Assembly: GCF_900451175.1 (NCBI RefSeq)
Contig: NZ_UGJJ01000003.1
Span: 1-64,000 of the forward strand
DNA: 64,000 bases
Direction of reading: 5' to 3'
Source: Kingella potus
GTDB lineage: Bacteria; Pseudomonadota; Gammaproteobacteria; Burkholderiales; Neisseriaceae
Shown: one piece after another, positions 6,496 to 13,508 of the stretch
Position numbering within the stretch: position 1 is the first letter of the stretch
Layout: each line of letters opens with the position of its first letter
The notes under the pieces: model-generated
Told to the model about the DNA's origin: nothing
Database searches by the model: none
The model's input: the letters and a program-made list of their open reading frames with translations, nothing else
Program-made: the position numbers and the translations under genes

Positions 6496-6980
6496 TCGTG
6501 CTGGACAACAACGCCTTGGTTTTCCTTTACCGCCCCGAGGGCGGGCAGGAAGACCACAGCATCAGGATGAAGCACCTGTTTGAATGCCAAAAAGAACAAG
6601 GCGGCATTTTCGGCATACCCGCCCCCGTGCTATCCGAGTTTCTCATCGGCGAACCAAGCCCCGCCAAACGGCAGGAATTTTTGCAACTGTTTGGCGCGAA
6701 AAGCCGGATTTTCAAAATACTGCCTTTCGATATGAAAAGCGCGGCCGTCTGCGCCATCATCTCCGACAGGCTCAAAAACCTGCCAAACGAAGAAAGCAAA
6801 GAACCGCGCCAAAAAATCAAAATCGACCGTCAGATTATCGCAATCGCCCTAAGCAACAGCGCACAGTCCGTTATCTCCCACGATAAAAACCTACTGAACA
6901 CAGCAGCCAGGCTGGACTTGAAAGCCATGTCGGTTGAAGACATAGAACTGCCGCCCGAAATGCAGCCGGGCTTGTTTTAA
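6492..6980 (+). CDS. PIN-domain protein, probable ribonuclease (VapC-like)
   Basis: 162 aa from ATG 6492, overlapping the previous stop. It opens with MIVLDNNALVFLY, carrying the first PIN acidic residue, then VLSEFLIG (Glu), then KIDRQIIAIAL and ISHDKNLL with the distal Asp residues. All four positions of a metal-dependent PIN nuclease therefore appear present. PIN proteins of this size act as toxins of toxin-antitoxin systems or as RNases. The partner is probably the 250-aa protein. Target RNA is unknown. Confidence 0.8.
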   Translation: MIVLDNNALVFLYRPEGGQEDHSIRMKHLFECQKEQGGIFGIPAPVLSEFLIGEPSPAKRQEFLQLFGAKSRIFKILPFDMKSAAVCAIISDRLKNLPNEESKEPRQKIKIDRQIIAIALSNSAQSVISHDKNLLNTAARLDLKAMSVEDIELPPEMQPGLF

Positions 6981-7139
6981 ATACCAAAAAGCCACACCCT
7001 GCTTTTTGGTATAAATCGCAGATACCGCAGGCCGTCTGAAAACAGGCGGCCTTTTGCCATCCGCCCAATCCCCGCCCCCCGCCCTTGCCCCGCCGCAAGG
7101 GCGGTTTTTTTGCGCCTGCCGAAAACTTTGTTATCAATA

Positions 7140-7250
7140 AAATCAATGCTATATTAACTCTGCTACATTAAATCTTATCTTTGCTATTGATGTATTCGCT
7201 AGCTTTGCTATACTACACCCATCAAAACAACCCACCCAAGGAAGCCCGTC
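7140..7250 (+). promoter_or_regulatory. Control region with repressor-type repeats
   Basis: This AT-rich leader precedes the two-gene operon at 7251. ATCTTTGCTAT (7177-7187) and CTTTGCTATAC (7203-7213) are exact reverse complements of overlapping words in the cI/cro region (2973-2985). An AATGCT word occurs at 7145-7150, also present in the cI/cro repeats. The operon is therefore a candidate member of the prophage repressor regulon. Confidence 0.6.
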
Positions 7251-7643
7251 ATGAACACCGCAGACATCCAAAGCCGCGCCGACGGCTACCACCTTGCCCT
7301 GGAAGCCGCCTACTACCGCGCCCTTGATTTGGCCGAAGCCGCAGAAGACGAAGAAGAAAGAGCCAACGAAGCCGCGTATCAGCAGGCGCAATGGCACAGC
7401 CGCCACAGCCTGCCCGAACTGCTGGCCGCATGGGTGGAAGCCGACGACCTCTGCCAAGAAGACTACGAAAGCTGCGGCCAAAGCGATTTTGAAGCCTTCA
7501 ACAAAGAAACCTTGGAGCTGATGGGCGGGCCGCCACTCGCCCTGCCCCTGCCGATACCCACATGGGCGGAGTATTGCGCCCTCAAAGCCGCCCCCCTCAT
7601 GCGCGGCAGCGACCCCCGAATCCAAACAAGGAAAGCAGCATGA
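7251..7643 (+). CDS. Phage protein of unknown function (130 aa)
   Basis: 130 aa, acidic, rich in Ala and Glu (LALEAAYYRALDLAEAAEDE), no recognised domain, no membrane segment. AAGGAAGCCCGTC precedes ATG 7251. Its stop overlaps the next start (ATGA), forming a two-gene operon behind operator-like repeats at 7140-7250. Repressor control is inferred only from the shared repeats. Confidence 0.65.
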   Translation: MNTADIQSRADGYHLALEAAYYRALDLAEAAEDEEERANEAAYQQAQWHSRHSLPELLAAWVEADDLCQEDYESCGQSDFEAFNKETLELMGGPPLALPLPIPTWAEYCALKAAPLMRGSDPRIQTRKAA

Positions 7644-7873
7644 ACATCAGCGACGAACGAATCCGCTTCCTCATCGCCCGCCCCTATGCCCAAAGAGCCG
7701 CCGCCGCCGAGCTGGCCGCCCACATGAGCGCAGGCCAAACCATCGACACCCTCTACCGCAAAGTCAGCACCGCCGCATGGAACGAAATCATGCAGGTGCT
7801 GGAACAACAGGCCGCCGAACAAATCGCCGAGCAAATCGACGAATACCAATGGGAACAAAACCACCCCGCATAA
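7640..7873 (+). CDS. Phage protein of unknown function (77 aa)
   Basis: 77 aa, start overlapping the previous stop as ATGA. Helical, Ala/Gln/Glu-rich (QVLEQQAAEQIAEQIDEYQW), no recognisable domain. Cotranscription with the 130-aa gene is likely from the overlap. Confidence 0.6.
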   Translation: MNISDERIRFLIARPYAQRAAAAELAAHMSAGQTIDTLYRKVSTAAWNEIMQVLEQQAAEQIAEQIDEYQWEQNHPA

Positions 7874-8104
7874 CCCGAACAAACAAACCCCGACAATGCC
7901 GCGCCGTCAGTCGGACAGTGGGCGCGGCACGGCAAGTTCCGCCGCAGCAAACCCCGACCACGCGCGGCCTGCCTACCTCACAAGCAATCCTTGGCAGGCG
8001 CGGCGCGGGCGGTACGAAGAAACCGCCGTTTCAGACGGCCTCCCCGCGAACAGGTGCGGGGAGGCGGCCTGAAAAAACAAAGGAAAAAGGAAAAAGGAAA
8101 AAAC
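7874..8104 (+). other. Gap with one weak 58-codon reading frame
   Basis: This 231-bp stretch holds an open frame at 7896-8072 (58 codons, ending CGEAA) without a convincing ribosome-binding site. It contains a DUS-like GTTTCAGACGGCCTC and a hairpin CCCCGC...GCGGGG (8042-8062). I do not call a gene. An A-rich leader (GGAAAAAGGAAAAAAC) precedes the next start. Confidence 0.4.
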
Positions 8105-8374
8105 ATGAGCCTCGAAAAAATCACAGCATGGGCGGTATTCGCCGCCACCCTCGCCCTCTTGGCCATATCCGGCGGCTGCGAACACCCCGCCGTGCAAAGC
8201 ATAGAGCGGCAGGAAATCAAGCCCGCCGTCTTTGCCCCCGACCCCGCAAAAGAAAACTACCTGCGCATGGCAGAAGAATTTGCCGCCGCCCAAGCGCGGC
8301 AGAAACAGCGCGAAGCCCAAACAGAGCAGGCCGACAAAAGCACCATACGGCCGCCCTACGAACCCGTTATGTAG
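8105..8374 (+). CDS. Small putative phage lipoprotein
   Basis: 89 aa. After MSLEKITAW comes a hydrophobic stretch (VFAATLALLAISGG) ending in Cys (SGGC), a plausible lipobox, then a polar Gln/Glu-rich tail (AEEFAAAQARQKQREAQTEQ). GGAAAAAGGAAAAAAC precedes ATG 8105. A cell-envelope cargo protein expressed from the prophage is possible; an Rz1-like role is less likely because no lysis genes are near. Confidence 0.55.
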   Translation: MSLEKITAWAVFAATLALLAISGGCEHPAVQSIERQEIKPAVFAPDPAKENYLRMAEEFAAAQARQKQREAQTEQADKSTIRPPYEPVM

Positions 8375-8426
8375 CAAAAAAGCCGCCTGAAAACAGACGG
8401 CCGCACAGGGAAAAACCATGTTCACA

Positions 8427-9230
8427 TCACAAACCGCGCACCGCAGACCCGTTTACCCTGGCCAAAGCCCGCTGCACCGTATCCAGCCAAAAATGCGGCT
8501 CCTGCGCCAGCGAAAAAGCACGGCCGGAAAAACGGCTGCCCACACCGCGCAGCGCATCGGAAAGCGGATAGAGAAACTCCGAGCAGTCCGCCAAATACTT
8601 GGCGCACACCCCGATAGCATGGATTTCATCGGCGGAAAACTGCTTTTCAGACGGCCTTTCAATCTTTTCCAGCACCTCGCCCGTCAAAGCATTGTCCAAA
8701 GTGAGCGCATGGACGTAGCGCACCGCATCGGGCAGAGATTCGCGCGGGATGTCTTCGATGGCCTCCACGCCGAAACGCTGATGCACCATATTGTAGGCCG
8801 TGGAGTAGTCCACCCGCCGCAGCCCCACCAAAGCGGACACCGCCTGCCGCAGCGCGGTACGTTCGTCGGATGTCGTGCGGGATTCGGCTTTCAGACGGCC
8901 TCCAAGAATCTGCTCGATTTGCTCGTCGCACCACACCGCAAAACGCGGGTCAAGCCAGCGGGCGAAGTGAATGGCGAGTTTCGGATGCAGCCATGTGCCG
9001 CGTGTGCTGCCCCCATTTTTTACAACAACTAATTGATTTTCTTCCACTAAGATTTTTGTCTTACTGGAAAGATGTTCTGCAAGTGCAGAGATATATTGTT
9101 GAGTTTGTTCGGTTTTTAAATAATCACGCGGCTGTTTGCCAAAATGTGCAGCAATTTGAGTAGCGTTGAGAAAACCGTTGTTGTTGAAAGAAACGGATAC
9201 AGAGTTGAAAGAAAGGTTTTGAATAGACAT
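8427..9230 (-). CDS. KilA-N domain antirepressor-like protein, copy 1
   Basis: 267 aa, AGGAGA 7 nt before the ATG at 9230. The N-terminal half (about 1-110: NNNGFLNATQIAAHFGKQPR, then VVKNGGSTRGTWLHPKLAIH and FARWLDPRFAVWCDEQI) is a KilA-N DNA-binding domain. The C-terminal half (about 115-267) is nearly identical to that of the gene at 11056-11838. Phage antirepressors have this modular build and are commonly controlled by C4-type antisense RNA. A C4-like RNA lies directly upstream (9266-9465). It is inserted leftward within an otherwise rightward region. Confident on domains, moderate on antirepressor function. Confidence 0.8.
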   Translation of the reverse strand: MSIQNLSFNSVSVSFNNNGFLNATQIAAHFGKQPRDYLKTEQTQQYISALAEHLSSKTKILVEENQLVVVKNGGSTRGTWLHPKLAIHFARWLDPRFAVWCDEQIEQILGGRLKAESRTTSDERTALRQAVSALVGLRRVDYSTAYNMVHQRFGVEAIEDIPRESLPDAVRYVHALTLDNALTGEVLEKIERPSEKQFSADEIHAIGVCAKYLADCSEFLYPLSDALRGVGSRFSGRAFSLAQEPHFWLDTVQRALARVNGSAVRGL

Positions 9231-9265
9231 TGCAATGTCTCCTAGTGAAAAGTTTTAGGAAAAAT

Positions 9266-9465
9266 GCCCATTTGGGCGGGGGTGTCCTAACAAACTCACT
9301 AGCAGCTCGTCCGAGACCTTACGGTTACTCGCACCCCCATAACTTTCAGGCAGCCTGAAATACCAAGCAACCTTTATGGGGAGTGATGCACAAAATTGCA
9401 GCAATAAAAAACCGTGTTTGGCGACACGGAAGCCGCTGCTAGTTAAATTGTTTGTTAGGAGACTG
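9266..9465 (-). ncRNA. C4-like antisense leader RNA, copy 1
   Basis: The leftward RNA should start near 9460 and end at the hairpin GCCCAAATGGGC (9266-9277) followed by U-rich sequence. Its central segment (opposite 9285-9305) reads CTGCTAGTGAGTTTGTTAGG. It is complementary to two elements: a 5' copy in the same RNA (9436-9460) and the ribosome-binding leader of the KilA-N gene (9238-9260, with CTAGTGAAAAG/TTTTAGGA on the plus strand). A conserved hairpin block GTGCGAGTAACCGTAAGG...TCTCG follows. This is the logic of the P1/P7 C4 RNA that silences ant. Boundaries are approximate. Confidence 0.65.
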
Positions 9466-9466
9466 C

Positions 9467-9495
9467 ATTATTCCCCGCCCAATTTAAAAAAGCAA
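9467..9495 (-). promoter_or_regulatory. Promoter of C4-like RNA, copy 1
   Basis: On the minus strand TTGCTT (9495-9490) and AATAAT (9472-9467) are separated by 17 nt. The spacer contains TGGGCGGGG, which is nearly conserved in the second promoter at 12048-12077. Confidence 0.55.
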
Positions 9496-9496
9496 C

Positions 9497-9521
9497 AAAA
9501 AAATCCGCACAAGACGGATTT
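9497..9521 (-). terminator. Terminator of the 96-aa leftward gene
   Basis: AAATCCG and CGGATTT (9501-9521) form a 7-bp stem; read leftward it is followed by a run of T. It separates gene 9533-9823 from the C4-like RNA promoter. Confidence 0.75.
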
Positions 9522-9532
9522 GGTTGAAGAAG

Positions 9533-9823
9533 TTAATGAATTTTCATATTTATAACATCCTCAATAGGATAAATTTCCAAGAATTTTTGGACTTTTTCCA
9601 AAAGCTGCCCATGTGCTGCAATTTCAGGATATTTATCAACATAAGAGCATAACTCCGCAATAACCGTTTCAGCAGCCCGTTTTGCGACCTCTATTTGTTG
9701 ATTATATTCTTCTATATTTTCAGTATGTTGCTTTTTAAGTGTTTTTATAAAAAGAAGTGTAGCAAAGCCCAGCTTGGCAAATTCATCAACCCGAATGCTT
9801 ACCGTAATTAATTTTTCATCCAT
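9533..9823 (-). CDS. Phage protein of unknown function (96 aa)
   Basis: 96 aa from ATG 9823 with GGGAG 6-7 nt upstream. The protein is AT-rich-coded and helical: ITVSIRVDEFAKLGFATLLF then a long charged helix with coiled-coil character (QQIEVAKRAAETVIAELCSY). No domain recognised. It precedes the C4-like RNA and KilA-N gene on the same strand, so it may belong to that leftward accessory module. Confidence 0.6.
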   Translation of the reverse strand: MDEKLITVSIRVDEFAKLGFATLLFIKTLKKQHTENIEEYNQQIEVAKRAAETVIAELCSYVDKYPEIAAHGQLLEKVQKFLEIYPIEDVINMKIH

Positions 9824-9897
9824 TGTAAATCTCCCAGTAAAAGAGATTTTGATGATACCTGTCCACCCAACCCGAATCAACCCGAAAGGAGCCCGCC

Positions 9898-10059
9898 ATG
9901 CCCGCCTACTACCTGCGCCGCAACGGCAAAGAATGGGAAATCGGCGAAATCCGCTACACAGCCGCCGCCGACCGCCGCACCCGCCGCGTCATCAGCCTGC
10001 ACAAAACCCAAGCCCAAGCGCAACAACGCTACGACCAACTCACAGGAGCAACAAAATGA
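9898..10059 (+). CDS. Small basic phage protein upstream of Bet (53 aa)
   Basis: 53 aa, basic and Arg-rich (YYLRRNGKEWEIGEIRYTAA; ADRRTRRVISL). AAAGGAGCCCGCC precedes ATG 9898, and its stop overlaps the bet start (ATGA). Its coupling to bet suggests a recombination-operon accessory protein. No family recognised. Confidence 0.6.
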   Translation: MPAYYLRRNGKEWEIGEIRYTAAADRRTRRVISLHKTQAQAQQRYDQLTGATK

Positions 10060-10925
10060 GCATCGCCAACACCCAAGCCCTCGCCCTAGCCAAACAATTC
10101 GGCATACAAGGCGACCCCGCAGAACTCGTGCAAACCCTCAAAGCCACCGCCTTCAAAGGCAACGCCACCGACGCACAGTTCAACGCCCTCTTGATTGTCG
10201 CCACCCAATACAGCCTCAACCCCTTTACCAAAGAAATCTACGCCTTTCCCGACAAAAGCAACGGCATCACCCCCGTTGTCGGCGTAGACGGCTGGGCGCG
10301 CATCATCAACAGCAACAGCCAGTTTGACGGCATGGACTTCCAACAAGACAACGAAAGCTGCACCTGCCGCATCTACCGCAAAGACCGCAGCCACCCCATT
10401 GTCGTAACCGAATACCTCGACGAATGCCGCCGCAACACCCAGCCCTGGCAAAGCCACCCCAAACGCATGCTGCGCCACAAAGCCATGATACAGGCCGCCC
10501 GCCTCGCCTTCGGCTTCACCGGCATCTACGACGAAGACGAAGCCGAACGCATCAAAGACGCCAAAGACGGCATCCGCCCCGAAGCCGCCAGCCCCTTTGC
10601 CGGCGAACGCCAACACCCCCGCCGCGCCGAAATCACCGCCGCCGGCGAAGCCGCGGCCAACCAAGGCATAGAAGCCTACCGCGCATGGTTTGGCGGCATC
10701 GGCAAAGAAGAGCGGCACATCCTCGGCGCAGACGAACACAACCGCCTCAAAGCCATCGCCGACAACACCATCCAAGCCGAACCGGCCGCCGACCCCCGCC
10801 CCACACTCGACGCGCAGCAGTTTGACGAATTGGCCGGCCGCATCATCACCGGCGAAGCCGACTACACCGAAGCGCAGGCCTACGCCCTCACCGCCGAACA
10901 ACAGGAACGCCTCGACAAACTGTGA
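10056..10925 (+). CDS. bet: Phage recombination protein Bet (RecT/Red-beta family)
   Basis: 289 aa. The sequence AKQFGIQGDPAELVQTLKAT followed by TDAQFNALLIVATQYSLNPF, TKEIYAFPDKSNGITPVVGV and DGWARIINSNSQFDGMDF is the characteristic core of lambda Bet-type single-strand annealing proteins. The C-terminal third is an Ala/Glu-rich variable tail. Bet anneals complementary strands after exonuclease resection; its partner is the YqaJ-type exonuclease at 12095-12709. In many phages these are adjacent, but here a leftward C4/KilA-N module (11056-12077) lies between. The start overlaps the preceding stop. Confidence 0.9.
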   Translation: MSIANTQALALAKQFGIQGDPAELVQTLKATAFKGNATDAQFNALLIVATQYSLNPFTKEIYAFPDKSNGITPVVGVDGWARIINSNSQFDGMDFQQDNESCTCRIYRKDRSHPIVVTEYLDECRRNTQPWQSHPKRMLRHKAMIQAARLAFGFTGIYDEDEAERIKDAKDGIRPEAASPFAGERQHPRRAEITAAGEAAANQGIEAYRAWFGGIGKEERHILGADEHNRLKAIADNTIQAEPAADPRPTLDAQQFDELAGRIITGEADYTEAQAYALTAEQQERLDKL

Positions 10926-11055
10926 AATTCAAACGGCCGCAAACGCAGGGTGTGCCGCCCAAGCGGCGCACGCGGCCTATGCCGCAAAACCGCGCCCCCA
11001 AACAAAAAAGCCGCCTGAAAACAGACGGCCATACAAGGAAAAACCCATGTTCACA
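10926..11055. other. Short gap with dispersed hairpin repeat
   Basis: 130 bp between the convergent bet and KilA-N copy 2 genes. It holds a GGGTGTGCCGCCCAAGCGGC hairpin repeat of the family also seen in core intergenic regions (about 10949-10976). Then comes AGCCGCCTGAAAACAGACGG, which with its flank matches sequence at 8381-8430 behind KilA-N copy 1. The 3' flank was therefore duplicated together with the gene. Confidence 0.6.
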
Positions 11056-11838
11056 TCACAAACCGCGCACCGCAGACCCGTTTACCCGAGCCAAAGCCCG
11101 CTGCACCGTATCCAGCCAAAAGTGCGGCTCCTGCGCCAGCGAAAAAGCACGGCCGGAAAAACGGCTGCCCAAGCCGCGCAGCGAATCGGACAGCGGATAG
11201 AGAAACGCCGAGCAGTCGGCCAAATACTTGGCGCACACCCCGATCGCATGGATTTCATCGGCGGAAAACTGCTTTTCAGACGGCCTGTCAATCTTTTCCA
11301 ACACCTCGCCCGTCAACGCATTATCCAGCGTCAGCGCGTGAACGTAGCGCACCGCATCAGGCAGGGTTTCGCGCGGCAAATCCTCGATTTTCTCCACGCC
11401 GAAACGCTGATGCACCATATTGTAGGCGGTGGAATAGTCCACCCGCCGCAGCCCCACCAGCGCGGACACCGCCTGCCGCAGCGCGGTACGTTCGTCGGAA
11501 GTAGTGCGGGATTCGGTTTTCAGACGGCCTGTAACCACCGCGTCGAAAGTGCGGATAACCAGCAGGAAGAATTTGGCGGAAATCCAAGTGGCGTAGGCGT
11601 AAACCAGTTCCTTACACACAAACGTGCCGAGACCTTGTTTTGATTGAATTATTTTACCTTCCGACTGCAATTCCTCATTTTTGAGGAAATCAATTAAATC
11701 AACAGTTTGAGCATTTCTAAGCCAGTTTGCAGGCTGAAAGCGTTTCTCGCCACCGCTGGCTTTATGCAGGTCGTTCAGATTGTAGAGGTTGTTGGAAGTT
11801 TGGCGAATTGCCACATTGGAAATACAGATTGAGTTCAT
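11056..11838 (-). CDS. KilA-N domain antirepressor-like protein, copy 2
   Basis: 260 aa from ATG 11838. The N-terminal half (YNLNDLHKASGGEKRFQPAN, WLRNAQTVDLIDFL and GTFVCKELVYAYATWISAKF) is a KilA-N domain distinct from copy 1. From about residue 105 (GRLKTESRTTSDERTALRQA) to the end it is nearly identical to copy 1. Swapping DNA-binding domains on a shared C-terminus is typical of phage antirepressors. An AAAAAGG site precedes the start, and a cognate C4-like RNA lies upstream at 11872-12041. Function as antirepressor is inferred. Confidence 0.8.
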   Translation of the reverse strand: MNSICISNVAIRQTSNNLYNLNDLHKASGGEKRFQPANWLRNAQTVDLIDFLKNEELQSEGKIIQSKQGLGTFVCKELVYAYATWISAKFFLLVIRTFDAVVTGRLKTESRTTSDERTALRQAVSALVGLRRVDYSTAYNMVHQRFGVEKIEDLPRETLPDAVRYVHALTLDNALTGEVLEKIDRPSEKQFSADEIHAIGVCAKYLADCSAFLYPLSDSLRGLGSRFSGRAFSLAQEPHFWLDTVQRALARVNGSAVRGL

Positions 11839-11871
11839 TTGAACACCTTTTTGTTTAGGAATTAAAGAAAT

Positions 11872-12041
11872 ACCCAAAATGGGCGGGGGTTGTCCTACGC
11901 CAAAAAGTGCGCCGAGCCGTTACCGGTACTCGCAACCCCCAAAACAGTTTTGAAAAACCCGCCGCAAATGGAAAAGGCGTGTTTAGGGGAATGATGCAAA
12001 AGTAAATCCGACAACTGGTCGGCACAGCTTTTTGGTTAGGA
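11872..12041 (-). ncRNA. C4-like antisense leader RNA, copy 2
   Basis: The leftward RNA starts near 12041 and ends close to the CCCAAAATGGG hairpin (11873-11883). A central segment opposite 11893-11907 (CTTTTTGGCGTAGGA) pairs with the 5' element opposite 12027-12041 (CCTAACCAAAAAGC). It can also pair with the ribosome-binding leader of the KilA-N gene opposite 11846-11860 (TCCTAAACAAAAAGG). The hairpin GGGGGTTGCGAGTACCGG...CTCGG is shared with copy 1. The antisense words differ from copy 1 but keep complementarity to their own gene, which supports a real structured regulator. Confidence 0.65.
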
Positions 12042-12047
12042 ACCCGC

Positions 12048-12077
12048 ATCATACCCCACCCATTTACCCAAAATCAA
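12048..12077 (-). promoter_or_regulatory. Promoter of C4-like RNA, copy 2
   Basis: On the minus strand TTGATT (12077-12072) and TATGAT (12053-12048) are separated by 18 nt. The spacer contains TGGGTGGGG, matching TGGGCGGGG in the copy 1 promoter. Confidence 0.55.
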
Positions 12078-12094
12078 CCCGAAAGGAGCCCACC

Positions 12095-12709
12095 ATGCAG
12101 CAGCACACCCCCGAATGGCACGCCGCCCGCCTCGGCAAACTCACCGCCAGCCGCATCCACGAAGCCACCACCAAATCCGCCCGCAGCTGCAGCGGCTACC
12201 TGGCCGCCCGCGAAAACTACAAAGCCGAACTGATTTGCGAACGCCTCACCGGCCGGCCCTACGGCGGCCTCAACACCCCCGCCATGCAGCACGGCACCGA
12301 CACCGAGCCGCAAGCCCGCGCCGCCTACATGCTCGAAACCGGCAACGACGTAGCCGAAACCGGCTTCATCCCACACCCGGGCATCGCCATGAGCGGAGCC
12401 AGCCCCGACGGCCTGATTGGCGCAGACGGCCTGATTGAAATCAAATGTCCCAACACCGCCACCCACATAGATTTTTTACGCAGCGGCCGCCCCAAGCCCC
12501 AGTATTTGGCGCAAATGCAATGGCAAATGGCCTGCACCGGCCGGCAATGGTGCGACTTCGTCAGCTACGACCCCCGCCTGCCCGAGACCCTCGCCATCCG
12601 CATCAAACGCATAGAGCGCGATAACGACACCATCGCCCGCCTCGAAGCCGAAGCCGAGAAATTCCTAAACGAAACCGCAGCCGAAACCGAATACCTGCAA
12701 AACCTATAA
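12095..12709 (+). CDS. YqaJ-type phage exonuclease (lambda Exo-like)
   Basis: 204 aa from ATG 12095 after AAAGGAGCCCACC. WHAARLGKLTASRIHEATTK is the N-terminal signature. The catalytic PD-(D/E)XK residues are in SGASPDGLIGADGLIEIKCP (Asp, Glu, Lys), followed by YLAQMQWQMACTGRQWCDFV. The enzyme resects double-stranded ends 5' to 3' and partners with Bet. It begins a tight rightward operon that ends in an excisionase-like gene. The active site is intact. Confidence 0.9.
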   Translation: MQQHTPEWHAARLGKLTASRIHEATTKSARSCSGYLAARENYKAELICERLTGRPYGGLNTPAMQHGTDTEPQARAAYMLETGNDVAETGFIPHPGIAMSGASPDGLIGADGLIEIKCPNTATHIDFLRSGRPKPQYLAQMQWQMACTGRQWCDFVSYDPRLPETLAIRIKRIERDNDTIARLEAEAEKFLNETAAETEYLQNL

Positions 12710-12785
12710 CCCCAATACAGCGCACGCGCCCACAAAAAAAGGCCGTCCGCATACCCCTTTACCAACCGCCAAAACAGGAGAACCC

Positions 12786-13508
12786 ATGATTTCCACCTAC
12801 GGCGCAAGCCGCGAACAGGCTGAACGCTTCGTTACCCTGTACCGCGCCAAAGCCCCCATCCGTGCCGCCGCCCACGAAGCCGGCATCAGCATCATCCAAG
12901 CCACCATGATTGCGCAGGCCTCCGGCATCCTGCGCCTCACCGAAGGCTTCATCGTCAACAGCAGAGGCGCGGAAATCGGCCGCATTGGAGAAAGCCTGTT
13001 TGCCCGCCACCTGCCCGAAGCCGTCAACACCAACCTATCGGTGCAATTCAACAATCCCGCCTACGACTTCATCCTCAACGGCGCGAAAATCGACGTAAAA
13101 AGCTCGGCAGGCTTCAACCGCACCCGCGACAAAGACAACATGCTCCTCTACCGCTTCCGCTGCCCCAACAAATTCGAAACCGACCTCTTCGTCTTCTTCG
13201 TCAAGCCCGAGGCCGAAGCCGATGAAACCGACGAAGACAGCTACACCCATTGCTTCATCATCCCCAGCCTCTTCCTGCTCAACCACAAACAGGTAGAAGT
13301 AAGCCGGAAAACCATCTTGGAAAAGCGCGGCGCGTGGTCGGAATTTCTGTTCCCCGTATCCGAACTGCGGGACAACATACTCATGCTTACCGCAAGCCCG
13401 CAACATCTCGCTGTGCCACCCGAACTGCGCGAAGCCGCCGAAGCCAACCAAGCCCTGAAAGACGAAACCAATCATGCAAAATCAAAGCGTAACCTCCCAA
13501 CTGCGTGA
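12786..13508 (+). CDS. Putative PD-(D/E)XK-like nuclease, phage recombination operon
   Basis: 240 aa. An N-terminal helix-turn-helix-like segment (QAERFVTLYRAKAPIRAAAH) is followed by GRIGESLFARHLPEAVN, then NNPAYDFILNGAKIDVKSSA. The spacing of Glu, Asp and D-x-K in the last two blocks resembles PD-(D/E)XK nucleases such as Holliday-junction or Mrr-like enzymes. A later FETDLFVFFVKPE strand fits the same fold. Placement behind exo and bet supports a recombination role. The family is not certain. Confidence 0.6.
   Translation: MISTYGASREQAERFVTLYRAKAPIRAAAHEAGISIIQATMIAQASGILRLTEGFIVNSRGAEIGRIGESLFARHLPEAVNTNLSVQFNNPAYDFILNGAKIDVKSSAGFNRTRDKDNMLLYRFRCPNKFETDLFVFFVKPEAEADETDEDSYTHCFIIPSLFLLNHKQVEVSRKTILEKRGAWSEFLFPVSELRDNILMLTASPQHLAVPPELREAAEANQALKDETNHAKSKRNLPTA

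Noticed and set aside
7777..8571. Long rightward open frame of 264 codons across 7777-8571
   Set aside because: It runs over three supported small genes and the opposite KilA-N gene, and reads as low-complexity Arg/Pro-rich sequence typical of GC-rich shadow frames.
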